64,000 nt of DNA, from assembly GCA_017513245.1 (NCBI GenBank), contig JAFXGK010000008.1, positions 1-64,000 of the forward strand, written 5' to 3'. The notes under the pieces are model-generated. The model was not told where the DNA came from. It worked only from the letters and a program-made list of their open reading frames with translations, and searched no databases. Each line of letters starts with the position of its first letter. Positions within the stretch are counted from its first letter, which is position 1. The translations under genes and the position numbers were made by a program. The DNA is from Clostridia bacterium (lineage in GTDB: Bacteria > Bacillota > Clostridia > Oscillospirales > Acutalibacteraceae). Shown here in pieces: positions 8,084 through 16,502 of the stretch.

Positions 8084-10069
8084 CTAACTGATATCAGCAT
8101 CGGCTATATACATATAGCCCTTTTCGGTTATTATTTCCTTACGGCCGTCAATATCGTCGCCTAAGAGGATATCGAACATACGGGCGGTAGCTTCGGCCTC
8201 CTCGGCATTAACCTTTATGAGGCGGCGGGTTTCGGGGTTCATGGTTGTAAGGCTCATCATATCGGGCTGGTTTTCACCAAGACCCTTAGAACGCTGAACG
8301 GTACACTTCTGGTCCCCTACCATATTTTGCATTATATCGGCCTTTTCACGCTCGTCATAGGCAAAGTAGGTCTTTTCCTTGGTGGTGATTTCATAAAGCG
8401 GTGTTTCGGCTATGAATACCTTGCCCTCATCAATAAGGGTAGGAATCAAACGGTAAATCATAGTTAGAATAAGGGTTCGAATCTGGAAGCCGTCCTCATC
8501 GGCATCGGTACAGATTATTACCTTGCTCCAACGAAGAGCGTTAAGGTCGAAGGTTGAAAGGTCCTTATTGGCCTTAGACTTCACTTCAACGCCACAGCCG
8601 AGCACCTTAATAAGGTTGGTTATGATTTCGCTTTTAAATATGCGGTCGTATTCGGCCTTTAGGCAGTTGAGAATTTTACCGCGGACGGGTATTACCGCCT
8701 GGAATTCTGCGTTTCGTGCCAACTTTACGGAACCTAAAGCCGAATCACCCTCAACTATAAAGAGCTCGCGCACATCGCGGTCGCGGCTGCGGCAATCAAC
8801 GAACTTTTCAATTCGGTTGAGCATATCGTTGCCCGAAGTTTGCAGAGTTTTCTTAATATTCAGGCGCTCTTTTTCGCTCTTTTCGCGGCTGCGCTTGTTT
8901 ATAAGCACCTGATCGACTATCTTGTCGGCCTCGGCCTTATTTTCAATAAAGTAAATCTCGAGCTGACGGCGGAAGAAATCGTTCATCGCCTCGTAGATAA
9001 ACTTATTGGTTATCGACTTCTTGGTCTGGTTTTCGTAGGATGTCTGGGTGGAGAAGGACGACACAACTACGATTAAGCATTCCTCAATGTCGGCAAAGGT
9101 TATTTTGCTTTCGTTGCGGTTGTATTTATTGTTCTGCTTAATATAAGCATCAATCTGATAAGCAAAGGCATTTTTCACCGCCTTGTCGGGCGAGCCACCG
9201 TGCTCCAGCCAGCTGGAGTTGTGGTAGTATTCCTTTATCTGATTACGGTTTGAGAAGCAGACTGCGGCGTTTATCTTTACGCGGTAGTCGTTCATATCCT
9301 CACGGTCGCGGCCCGTACGCTCGGTTTGCCAAAGCTGTACGCCCGTTAGAGCATCGTCACCTGCCACCTCGGTGGCGTATTCGCGGATACCGTCGGCATA
9401 GATGAACTCCTGCGTTTCAAACTTGTTGCCCACCTGATTGCGGAAAACGAACAAAATGTTTTCGTTTACGATCGCCTGACGCTTGATAAAGTCAACGAAG
9501 AACTCGGCAGGGATGTTAATATCGGTAAATACGTCAAGGTCGGGCTTCCAACGGGTACGGGTACCGGTTGCGCGACCGGTAAACTCTTCCTTCTGAAGAC
9601 CGCCTATGTTTTCTCCCTTTTCAAAATGGAGGTTATATTTAAAGCCGTCACGCTTAATTTCAACGTCCATATATTCCGACGCGTACTGAGTAGAGCAAAG
9701 ACCGAGACCGTTAAGTCCCAAGGAAAAATCGTAGCCGCTTCCCTGCTCTTCGTTGTACTTACCGCCTGCATAAAGTTCGCAGTATAAAAGTTCCCAGTTA
9801 TACTTCTGCTCACGGGTGTTATAGTCAACCGGTGCGCCTCGGCCAAAGTCCTCTACCTCGATAGAGTGATCGGCATAACGGGTTATGATTATTTTTTTAC
9901 CGTAGCCTGCGCGAGCTTCGTCAATCGAGTTGGAAATAATCTCAACTACCGAATGCTGGCAACCGTCAAGTCCGTCGGAGCCGAATATAACTCCCGGTCT
10001 TTTTCTTACTCGGTCTGCGCCTTTCAGACTGGATATACTTTCGTTATCGTACGTGGTCTTTTTTGCCAT
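8084..10069 (-). CDS. parE: DNA topoisomerase IV/gyrase subunit B-like protein (ParE-like)
   Basis: A 661-residue GHKL ATPase plus Toprim subunit. The ATP-binding motif NSIDEA is near residues 47-52. The Toprim domain carries FIVEGDSALG, PVRGKIL and TDADEDGFQIRTL with the metal-binding acidic residues. The segment matching the family glycine-rich ATP lid reads GLNGLGLCSTQYAS, which differs from the usual GGLHGVGASVVNALS, so this is a divergent branch of the ParE/GyrB family. It heads a two-gene operon with parC and has its own promoter; GAGGTAG precedes the ATG. Topo IV unlinks daughter chromosomes. Confidence 0.88.
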   Translation of the reverse strand: MAKKTTYDNESISSLKGADRVRKRPGVIFGSDGLDGCQHSVVEIISNSIDEARAGYGKKIIITRYADHSIEVEDFGRGAPVDYNTREQKYNWELLYCELYAGGKYNEEQGSGYDFSLGLNGLGLCSTQYASEYMDVEIKRDGFKYNLHFEKGENIGGLQKEEFTGRATGTRTRWKPDLDVFTDINIPAEFFVDFIKRQAIVNENILFVFRNQVGNKFETQEFIYADGIREYATEVAGDDALTGVQLWQTERTGRDREDMNDYRVKINAAVCFSNRNQIKEYYHNSSWLEHGGSPDKAVKNAFAYQIDAYIKQNNKYNRNESKITFADIEECLIVVVSSFSTQTSYENQTKKSITNKFIYEAMNDFFRRQLEIYFIENKAEADKIVDQVLINKRSREKSEKERLNIKKTLQTSGNDMLNRIEKFVDCRSRDRDVRELFIVEGDSALGSVKLARNAEFQAVIPVRGKILNCLKAEYDRIFKSEIITNLIKVLGCGVEVKSKANKDLSTFDLNALRWSKVIICTDADEDGFQIRTLILTMIYRLIPTLIDEGKVFIAETPLYEITTKEKTYFAYDEREKADIMQNMVGDQKCTVQRSKGLGENQPDMMSLTTMNPETRRLIKVNAEEAEATARMFDILLGDDIDGRKEIITEKGYMYIADADIS

Positions 10070-10098
10070 ATCTCTACCTCACATAAATTATCTATTAT

Positions 10099-10127
10099 AT
10101 AATATACTATATATAGTATTATGTCAA
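10099..10127 (-). promoter_or_regulatory. parE promoter with palindromic spacer
   Basis: TTGACA (10127-10122), 17-base spacer, TATTAT (10104-10099) on the minus strand. The spacer is almost entirely a 16-bp perfect palindrome (10104-10119, ATACTATATATAGTAT), a possible operator. Confidence 0.8.
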
Positions 10128-10149
10128 GTTGTAAAACCACCATAAATAC

Positions 10150-10176
10150 AAAAAAGCCGCTCGTTGAGCGGCTTTT
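10150..10176 (-). terminator. Intrinsic terminator after the M23 peptidase gene
   Basis: Stem AAAAGCCGCTC / GAGCGGCTTTT with a 3-base loop and a T run continuing on the minus strand, a few bases after the peptidase stop codon. Confidence 0.9.
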
Positions 10177-10183
10177 GATCTGC

Positions 10184-11338
10184 TTATCTGCTTGTGTAAC
10201 TTAAAGGATTTACGGCGCGGTCGTTTATGCGGATTTCAAAGTGAAGATGATTTCCGGTAGACTGGCCTGTACTGCCTACGAGAGCGATAACATCGCCTTT
10301 TTCAACAACCTGTCCCTTGCTTACGAGAAGCTTGCTTGCGTGAGCGTATACCGTGCGGTAACCATTGCCGTGGTCGATAACAACAAAGTTGCCGTAATCG
10401 CTGCGGTAGTGAGCGTATGCTACGGTACCGCCCATAGCGGCGAGAATATCGTTGCCCTTGTTGCAGGCGATATCAATGCCCTTATGGCCTCTGCCATCGC
10501 CCATATAAGAGGTTATAAACTGGCGCACGCTCTTGCGAAGCGGCCACATAAACTGCGAATTAGAGGAGGCATACTGGGTGTTAGAGGTTTTGGAAACGGT
10601 GGCGGTGCCTACGATTTCCTTCTGTGCCACGGGCTCCTTGAGTGTTGTGCTCGCGAGAACTTCCCTTTCGGTTTCAACACCGTTTATGCAGGTGATTTTG
10701 GCGGTAACGTCGGCCTCACCCTTAACGCCCTTGCTGGTAACCTTTACGTAACCCTTTAAATAGGAGTCGCTTTCGGTCTGCTCCTTTTCGAAGGGAATTT
10801 CATCTACGTAGGATTTGGTAGCAACAGTTTTAACCGAGATGTTATCAATATACTCGGCAGCATCGTCGAGCGATACGATAGCATCAGCGGTAACAAATCC
10901 ACACTCAGCCTTTACGTCGGATACGAAGGAGATTTCATCCTCCTCACCGGTTGCAAATGAATCAAGACGGGCCGAAAGTTTCTTCTCGACGGTCTTTATA
11001 CTTTCGTTTACCGCAAAGGCAGTTTCGCCGTCAACGGTAAGTACGGTTACGTGCTTGAGTGCATCTTCATTATTTAATATATTCTCAGCGACGATGTCGG
11101 CCGAGTCAATATTGGAGCCTACGGTAAGCGAGAGTTTAAGGCCGGGCTTGCCGACAAAAGAATCGGCTCCCCTGGTCTTGATGCAGCAGCTCATTGCGTC
11201 CTCAACCTCGGAAAGGCTTTCGGCACTTTCTACGTAGCCTACGGTTACACCGTTATAGGTTACGCGGTAAGCAAACTGAACATTAAAAATCGATGCTGCG
11301 GAAAAACCGCAAAGCATCAGAACTCCAACCGCTACCAC
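10184..11338 (-). CDS. M23 family zinc metallopeptidase with G5 domain, membrane-anchored
   Basis: The 384-residue form shown begins at GTG 11338. It has an N-terminal membrane segment (VGVLMLCGFSAASIF), an extracytoplasmic region, a G5-like domain (around VLASTTLKEPVAQKEIVGT) and a C-terminal LytM/M23 domain with zinc ligands HKGIDIA and HLHFE. It probably cuts peptide cross-links of peptidoglycan outside the membrane. The frame stays open upstream of the GTG without ATG, GTG or TTG; the only good Shine-Dalgarno (AAAGGA, 11449-11444) precedes an in-frame ATT at 11434. That start would add 32 residues with a basic cytoplasmic stretch before the membrane helix. The true start is therefore uncertain. 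Confidence 0.85.
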   Translation of the reverse strand: MVAVGVLMLCGFSAASIFNVQFAYRVTYNGVTVGYVESAESLSEVEDAMSCCIKTRGADSFVGKPGLKLSLTVGSNIDSADIVAENILNNEDALKHVTVLTVDGETAFAVNESIKTVEKKLSARLDSFATGEEDEISFVSDVKAECGFVTADAIVSLDDAAEYIDNISVKTVATKSYVDEIPFEKEQTESDSYLKGYVKVTSKGVKGEADVTAKITCINGVETEREVLASTTLKEPVAQKEIVGTATVSKTSNTQYASSNSQFMWPLRKSVRQFITSYMGDGRGHKGIDIACNKGNDILAAMGGTVAYAHYRSDYGNFVVIDHGNGYRTVYAHASKLLVSKGQVVEKGDVIALVGSTGQSTGNHLHFEIRINDRAVNPLSYTSR

Positions 11339-11434
11339 AAGCTTTACTCGTATGCTTGCGCTTTTGAGCGAAACTATTGTATTTTTAGTGATATCCTTGG
11401 TTTGCCCTAAAAGTGATTTAAGGGTTTCTAAAAT

Positions 11435-11530
11435 AAAAATCAGTCCTTTAAAAAGTTACGATTTTGTAACCTCGTGTTACTATTATTATACCGAGTTATT
11501 ACAAAATTGCAACCTTTAGGACTGATTTTT
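11435..11530. repeat. 13-bp inverted repeat flanking the M23 promoter
   Basis: AAAAATCAGTCCT at 11435-11447 and its exact reverse complement AGGACTGATTTTT at 11518-11530, 70 bases apart. Between them, three alternating GTTAC/GTAAC/GTTAC elements (11455, 11466, 11476) could form competing short hairpins. Confidence 0.75.
11485..11512 (-). promoter_or_regulatory. Promoter of the M23 peptidase gene
   Basis: TTGCAA (11512-11507), 16-base spacer, TATAAT (11490-11485) on the minus strand. It is enclosed by a 13-bp perfect inverted repeat (11435-11447 and 11518-11530), one arm of which covers the ribosome binding site. Confidence 0.7.
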
Positions 11531-11585
11531 GTTGATTTTGTCAAAAGTTATTCAATTTTTATATGCAATTTAGTTAAATAGCACA

Positions 11586-14500
11586 TTAAAACAGTGACAT
11601 TTGGTTAGAATCGGGCAAATCACCGAGCGCGCCGATATCCGCCAAGTTCTGAACTATGGTCTTGGATACGCCTGCGGCTGTCTGTAATTCATCCTTCGAT
11701 ATGAAATCTCCCTCCTGCGCGGCGGCATAGATTGCCTCGGCAGCCTTATCGCCTATTCCTGAAAGCGCACAGAACGGTAAACGCATCTTTCCGTCCTCCA
11801 GCTCGTATCGGGTGGCGTGAGATTTCTTTAAATCGATGGGAAGTATTTCGAGGCCGCGGCTGAGCATCTCATTTATAATAAGGAGCTTATTATAAACGTC
11901 GGTCTCCTTCGGTGTGGCCTCCTTGCCCTTGGCACGGATAGAATTTATGCGCTGGCGAACGGCTTCCTTGCCGCGCATTACCGTTTCAACCTCGATATCT
12001 TCGGGACGCGCGGTAAAGAAGGCGCAATAAAACTCAATCGGCTTATGTACCTTATACCAAGCGAGTCTAAGCGCCGAAATAACGTAGGCGGCGGCGTGGG
12101 CCTTGGGGAACATGTACTTTATCTTATGGCAGCTTTCGATATACCACTCGGGAACACCGTGCTCACGCATAACGTTGGCCATACCGTTCCACTCTTCCAT
12201 CGAAACGGCGCCCTTCGCGATAAGACCCTTACGTACCGTTTCGGTAATCTTAAAGGCCAGACCGCTCTCTATTCCCTGGTGAATGAGGTATACCATAATG
12301 TTATCACGGGTACCGATAACCTCGGAAATCGTGCAGGTTCCGTTTTCGATTAAATCCTTCGCGTTGCCGAGATAAACGTCGGTTCCGTGGGAAAGGCCCG
12401 AAATCTGCAAAAGGTCGGCAAAGTTCTTGGGACGGCAGTCAAGCAGCATTCCGCGAACAAAGTCGGTGCCGAACTCGGGTATGCAGAAGGTACCGTTTTG
12501 CGAGAATATATCGTCGGGTGTTACACCCAGTGCTTCGGTTGAGGTAAAGAGCGAGTAAACGGCAGGGTCACTCATCGAAACCGAGTTTACGGGGATACCC
12601 GAGAACTCCTCAAGGTACTTATAGGTAGTAGGTACAACGTGACCAAGCTCGTCGAGCTTGAGTATTGTATCGTGAATTGCGTGGAAATCGAAGTGGGTGG
12701 TAATAATGTCGGACGAGGTATCGTCTGCCGGGTGCTGAATGGGGCAGAAATCATATATTTCCTTATCGCGCGGAACAACAATCATACCTGCAGGGTGCTG
12801 GCCTGTCGTAGCCTTTACTTCGCTGTCGCGGAGTAATCCCGCAAGGCGCTTAAGTTCGGCATTGCTGAGCACAATATTCTTCTTTTCGGCGTAGGCCTTG
12901 GCAAAACCGAAGGCGGTTTTTTCGGCTATTGTAGATATGGTACCGGCCTTAAACACGTTCTCGCGGCCGAAAAGTTGCTCGGTATACTTCTGCACCTCGG
13001 ACTGGAATTCATCCGAGAAGTTAAGGTCGATATCAGGAACCTTATCGCCCTTAAAGCCCAAGAAGGTTTCGAACGGGATATCGTGACCGTCACGGCAAAG
13101 AGGCTCGCCGCAGACGGGGCAATTCTTTTCAGGCAAATCAAAGCCCGAGCCCACCTCACCCTTTAAGAAGAACTCGTTATACCGGCACTTCTGGCAGTAA
13201 TAGTGAGGAGCTAAGGGGTTAACTTCGGAAATACCGGCCATGGTGGCAACGAAGGAGGAGCCAACCGAACCACGGCTACCAACTAAATAGCCGTTGTCCT
13301 CGCTGTATTTAACCAGCTTTTGCGCCGACATATACATGATGGAATAACCGTTATTGATAATACCGCCAAGTTCCTTTTCAAGGCGCTCTTCAACGTACGG
13401 AGGCAACGGGTCGCCATACATTGCGCGTGCACGTCGGCGGCAAATATCGCGCAGTTCATCATCCGAGCCTTCGATAACGGGCGGATAGTTGCCGTCGGGA
13501 ATGGGGATAACGTCGCTGCTTATCATATCGCTGATTTTCTGCGGATTATCGATTACAAACTCCTCTGCGCGGTCACCGAAATAGGCGAACTCCTCGAGCA
13601 TTTCCTCGGTGGTGTGCAGATAAAGGGGTGCCTGATAATCAAAGTCCTCAAAGCCCTGACCTGCAAGCAATATTTTACGGATGATTTCATCCTCTTTGCG
13701 CAGAAAATGGACGTCACCCGTTGCTACTACGGGAAGAGAGAGCTCATCCGCGATGGCTACTACCTTGCGGTTGCAGTCACGAATTGCCTCAAGCGAATTT
13801 ATACGACGGAATCGGTTGGGGGTTACGGTGCCGTTACGCTTATCGACGTGGTCGGGTTCGCTCGACGCGCGCACCATAAACTCGTTGTTGCCAACCGGCT
13901 GAATTTCAAGATAATCGTAAAAGCTTGCGATTTTTTTAAGTTCTTCATCGCTTTCGCCGGCAACAATGGCGGTATAGAAATCGCCGGCCTCGCAGGCACT
14001 GCCTACCAGCAGACCTTCACGGTGCGCTTTAAGCTTACTCTTAAGCGTACAGGGGCGTCCGTGGAAATCGTTAAGATGCGCCTCACTTACGAGCTTATAA
14101 AGATTTTTAAGACCCGTAAAATCGCGCACCAGCATTATAATGTGACGGCGAAGCTTGCCGATCTCTTTAGAATTCATCTTAGAGATATCGTACTTCTCAT
14201 CGTCAATAAGGTAGCCCTCTACACCGTAGATAACCTTAAAATCGACGCCCGATTTGCGCAGCTTTTTAACCGCGCCGGCGGCGGCAGGATAGGCCTGAAC
14301 TACGCCGTGGTCGGTAATGGCGATAGCCTTCTGACCCAGCTTTGCAGCGTAGTTTATGATTGCGCCCGCAGACGACACGGCATCCTTGGCCGACATATTG
14401 GTATGGCAGTGAAGCTCGATTCGCTTTTTGGGTGCGTTGTCCTTTTCGAAATACTCCTCAAGCGTGGCAAGTGCGCTTACCTTTACTATAAAGTCGCCCA

Positions 14501-15434
14501 TCCAGCGGTCGTATTCGTACGTACCGTTAACGAGCAAAACTGCGCCATCCTTGAGCTTTTTGATTTCGCCCTTGCGTTTTTCATCAATAAAAAGACTGGC
14601 CTCAAGCGAATTTGTGTTATCACTGAAGCAGAATTTACAGCTGATCATCGGTCCGCGCTTGGTGTTTACGGTGCGCGAATCAACGTCAAACACCCTACCC
14701 CATCCGCAGAATTTTGCCTGAGCGTCGGGGTTGCCGAGCGGAATATACTCCGAAAGCGGCTTTACGTTACGGTCAAGTGTGCGACCGTAGAAAAGCTCTG
14801 CACTCTCTAAATATACGGGAAGTCCGTTTTGAGGCTTGCCCTCATAGACCTTTTTCGGCTTTTCCTCAGCCTTCGGGGCAGCAGGTGCCGGTGCGGCTGC
14901 AGCGGTCTTCACGGGGGCGGGACGGGGCGTTGGTACCTCGGGGGTTTCGGGGGCAGAAAGAGCCTCCTCTCCCGAAATTTTAACCTCGATATCGCGGCCG
15001 AAAAGGTCGTGCACCAGATTTTTAAGTCGCATATCAAAATGAAGCGATAAAACGTCCGAAAGGCCGCCGAATTTGAGTGTTATGGAAACGGTATCACCTT
15101 CCATTGAATACTCAGCGCCGTTAAAATATCCGTTGAATGCGGCGTTTTTATTCTTGATTACGTGGGTGAGGTCGGTAATTGCCTCAAGTGTTAAAGCGGC
15201 AGACGGAAAAGACACCCTGAAGTTAAGTACCTCGAGCGATAACGTATTCTTTATCTGCGCCTCTATTTCGTAGCGTTTTTCTTCGGTTATGTAGTCATCA
15301 AAATGAACTGCGAGCGTAAGCGAGCGCTCTTCAAGATTTAAATTGCACTCGCCTACCTCACCGTACGGGAGGCCGCTTGTGCATTCGGGCGTCAAATAGT
15401 CCCCGAATATGGCTTGGAAACTTTTATTTGGCAT
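11586..15434 (-). CDS. polC: DNA polymerase III alpha subunit, PolC type, lacking the 3'-5' exonuclease insert
   Basis: A 1282-residue replicative polymerase. Order: N-terminal domain (1-150), Ala/Pro-rich linker (about 160-195), OB fold (about 240-320), PHP domain (338-580), zinc-finger region (CQKC ... CPVC, 747-775) and palm with PDIDLNFS (catalytic Asp801/803) and LDELG (Asp928). It ends in a clamp-binding QMSLF. Bacillus PolC has about 1437 residues because a DEDD proofreading exonuclease interrupts the PHP domain after GVE...DD. Here GVEGYLIDDE (404-413) runs almost directly into the rest of PHP, and no FDVETTG-like motif exists anywhere. PHP metal ligands appear intact (HCH 342-344, TDH 374-376, E406, H431, DVH 574-576). 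Start ATG directly follows the ispG stop. Confidence 0.95.
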   Translation of the reverse strand: MPNKSFQAIFGDYLTPECTSGLPYGEVGECNLNLEERSLTLAVHFDDYITEEKRYEIEAQIKNTLSLEVLNFRVSFPSAALTLEAITDLTHVIKNKNAAFNGYFNGAEYSMEGDTVSITLKFGGLSDVLSLHFDMRLKNLVHDLFGRDIEVKISGEEALSAPETPEVPTPRPAPVKTAAAAPAPAAPKAEEKPKKVYEGKPQNGLPVYLESAELFYGRTLDRNVKPLSEYIPLGNPDAQAKFCGWGRVFDVDSRTVNTKRGPMISCKFCFSDNTNSLEASLFIDEKRKGEIKKLKDGAVLLVNGTYEYDRWMGDFIVKVSALATLEEYFEKDNAPKKRIELHCHTNMSAKDAVSSAGAIINYAAKLGQKAIAITDHGVVQAYPAAAGAVKKLRKSGVDFKVIYGVEGYLIDDEKYDISKMNSKEIGKLRRHIIMLVRDFTGLKNLYKLVSEAHLNDFHGRPCTLKSKLKAHREGLLVGSACEAGDFYTAIVAGESDEELKKIASFYDYLEIQPVGNNEFMVRASSEPDHVDKRNGTVTPNRFRRINSLEAIRDCNRKVVAIADELSLPVVATGDVHFLRKEDEIIRKILLAGQGFEDFDYQAPLYLHTTEEMLEEFAYFGDRAEEFVIDNPQKISDMISSDVIPIPDGNYPPVIEGSDDELRDICRRRARAMYGDPLPPYVEERLEKELGGIINNGYSIMYMSAQKLVKYSEDNGYLVGSRGSVGSSFVATMAGISEVNPLAPHYYCQKCRYNEFFLKGEVGSGFDLPEKNCPVCGEPLCRDGHDIPFETFLGFKGDKVPDIDLNFSDEFQSEVQKYTEQLFGRENVFKAGTISTIAEKTAFGFAKAYAEKKNIVLSNAELKRLAGLLRDSEVKATTGQHPAGMIVVPRDKEIYDFCPIQHPADDTSSDIITTHFDFHAIHDTILKLDELGHVVPTTYKYLEEFSGIPVNSVSMSDPAVYSLFTSTEALGVTPDDIFSQNGTFCIPEFGTDFVRGMLLDCRPKNFADLLQISGLSHGTDVYLGNAKDLIENGTCTISEVIGTRDNIMVYLIHQGIESGLAFKITETVRKGLIAKGAVSMEEWNGMANVMREHGVPEWYIESCHKIKYMFPKAHAAAYVISALRLAWYKVHKPIEFYCAFFTARPEDIEVETVMRGKEAVRQRINSIRAKGKEATPKETDVYNKLLIINEMLSRGLEILPIDLKKSHATRYELEDGKMRLPFCALSGIGDKAAEAIYAAAQEGDFISKDELQTAAGVSKTIVQNLADIGALGDLPDSNQMSLF

Positions 15435-16499
15435 TTACCATTCACCGTATTCACATTTAATTTCTTTCATAAGTTCGGAGAAAAGCTCGTCCTGCGGCAC
15501 CTTGCGAATAATTTCGCCCTTTTTGAAGATAAGTCCGCAGCCGTCGCCTCCCGCGATGCCGATGTCGGCTTCTCTGGCTTCTCCCGGGCCGTTAACTGCA
15601 CAGCCCATAATAGCGACGGTTATATTCTTTTTAAAGCCCCGGAGCGCCTCTTCCGCCTTGTTTGCAAGGCCTATAAGATCAACCTTTGTGCGGCCGCAGG
15701 TAGGACACGATACTATTCTTGCGCCCTCTGCTCTGACACCGGTAGCGGCGAGAATATCGCGTGCGGCGGCAACCTCCTTTACGGGGTCGTCGGTTAGGGA
15801 TACGCGAATGGTGTCGCCTATGCCGCGAAGCAACAGTCCCCCTATGCCGGCCGCCGAGCGAACGAGACCCATATGGGCGGTTCCTGCCTCGGTAACGCCG
15901 AGATGAAGCGGGTAAGGTACGCTTTCGGCCGCGAGCATGTAGGTATCGTACATCGTTTGAGTATCGGAAGATTTAAGCGACAAAACTATATCGCTGAAAT
16001 CATATTTTTCGAGCAAGGAAATATGGTATTTTCCGCTTTCCACCAGCGCTTCGGGAGTAGGACCGCCGAAACGGGCAAGAATGCCCTTTTCGACCGAGCC
16101 CGAATTTACACCGATGCGGATGGGCACTCCTGCGTTTCGGCAGGCGTCGGCCACCAGTTTTACGTTTCCCTCGTCACCGATGTTACCGGGGTTGATACGA
16201 ACCTTATCAACGCCTGCGGCCACCGACTCGAGCGCAAGACGGTAATCAAAATGGATATCGGCAACTATCGGGGCAGCTACAGCCTCTTTTAAGAGGGGGA
16301 TGAGCTTTACGGTTTCCTTATCGGGAACCGAAACACGAATAACTTCACAGCCTGCGGCCTCAAGCGCCTTAGCCTGAGCTACGTTACCCTCAAAATCGTG
16401 GGCAGGCACGTTGAGCATAGACTGAATAAGCACGTCTGCTCCGCCACCCATTAAATATTTACCGACCTTTACCTGTCGGGTAGTTTTTCTACTGTACAT
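15435..16499 (-). CDS. ispG: 4-hydroxy-3-methylbut-2-enyl diphosphate synthase (flavodoxin)
   Basis: A 354-residue iron-sulfur enzyme of the MEP isoprenoid pathway, converting MEcPP to HMBPP. The N-terminal TIM-barrel is followed by a [4Fe-4S] domain with the cysteines of SCPTCGRTK and the later GCAVNGPGEA motif. Length is typical. It lies between rseP and polC; its TAA stop touches the polC ATG with no gap, so the two are probably translationally coupled. The operon also holds dxr from the same pathway. Confidence 0.95.
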   Translation of the reverse strand: MYSRKTTRQVKVGKYLMGGGADVLIQSMLNVPAHDFEGNVAQAKALEAAGCEVIRVSVPDKETVKLIPLLKEAVAAPIVADIHFDYRLALESVAAGVDKVRINPGNIGDEGNVKLVADACRNAGVPIRIGVNSGSVEKGILARFGGPTPEALVESGKYHISLLEKYDFSDIVLSLKSSDTQTMYDTYMLAAESVPYPLHLGVTEAGTAHMGLVRSAAGIGGLLLRGIGDTIRVSLTDDPVKEVAAARDILAATGVRAEGARIVSCPTCGRTKVDLIGLANKAEEALRGFKKNITVAIMGCAVNGPGEAREADIGIAGGDGCGLIFKKGEIIRKVPQDELFSELMKEIKCEYGEW

Positions 16500-16502
16500 A
16501 AA

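Noticed and set aside
13320..14810. A long plus-strand open frame (about 496 codons) opposite polC
   Set aside because: It lies inside polC, has no ribosome binding site or family resemblance, and reflects the codon composition of the real gene.
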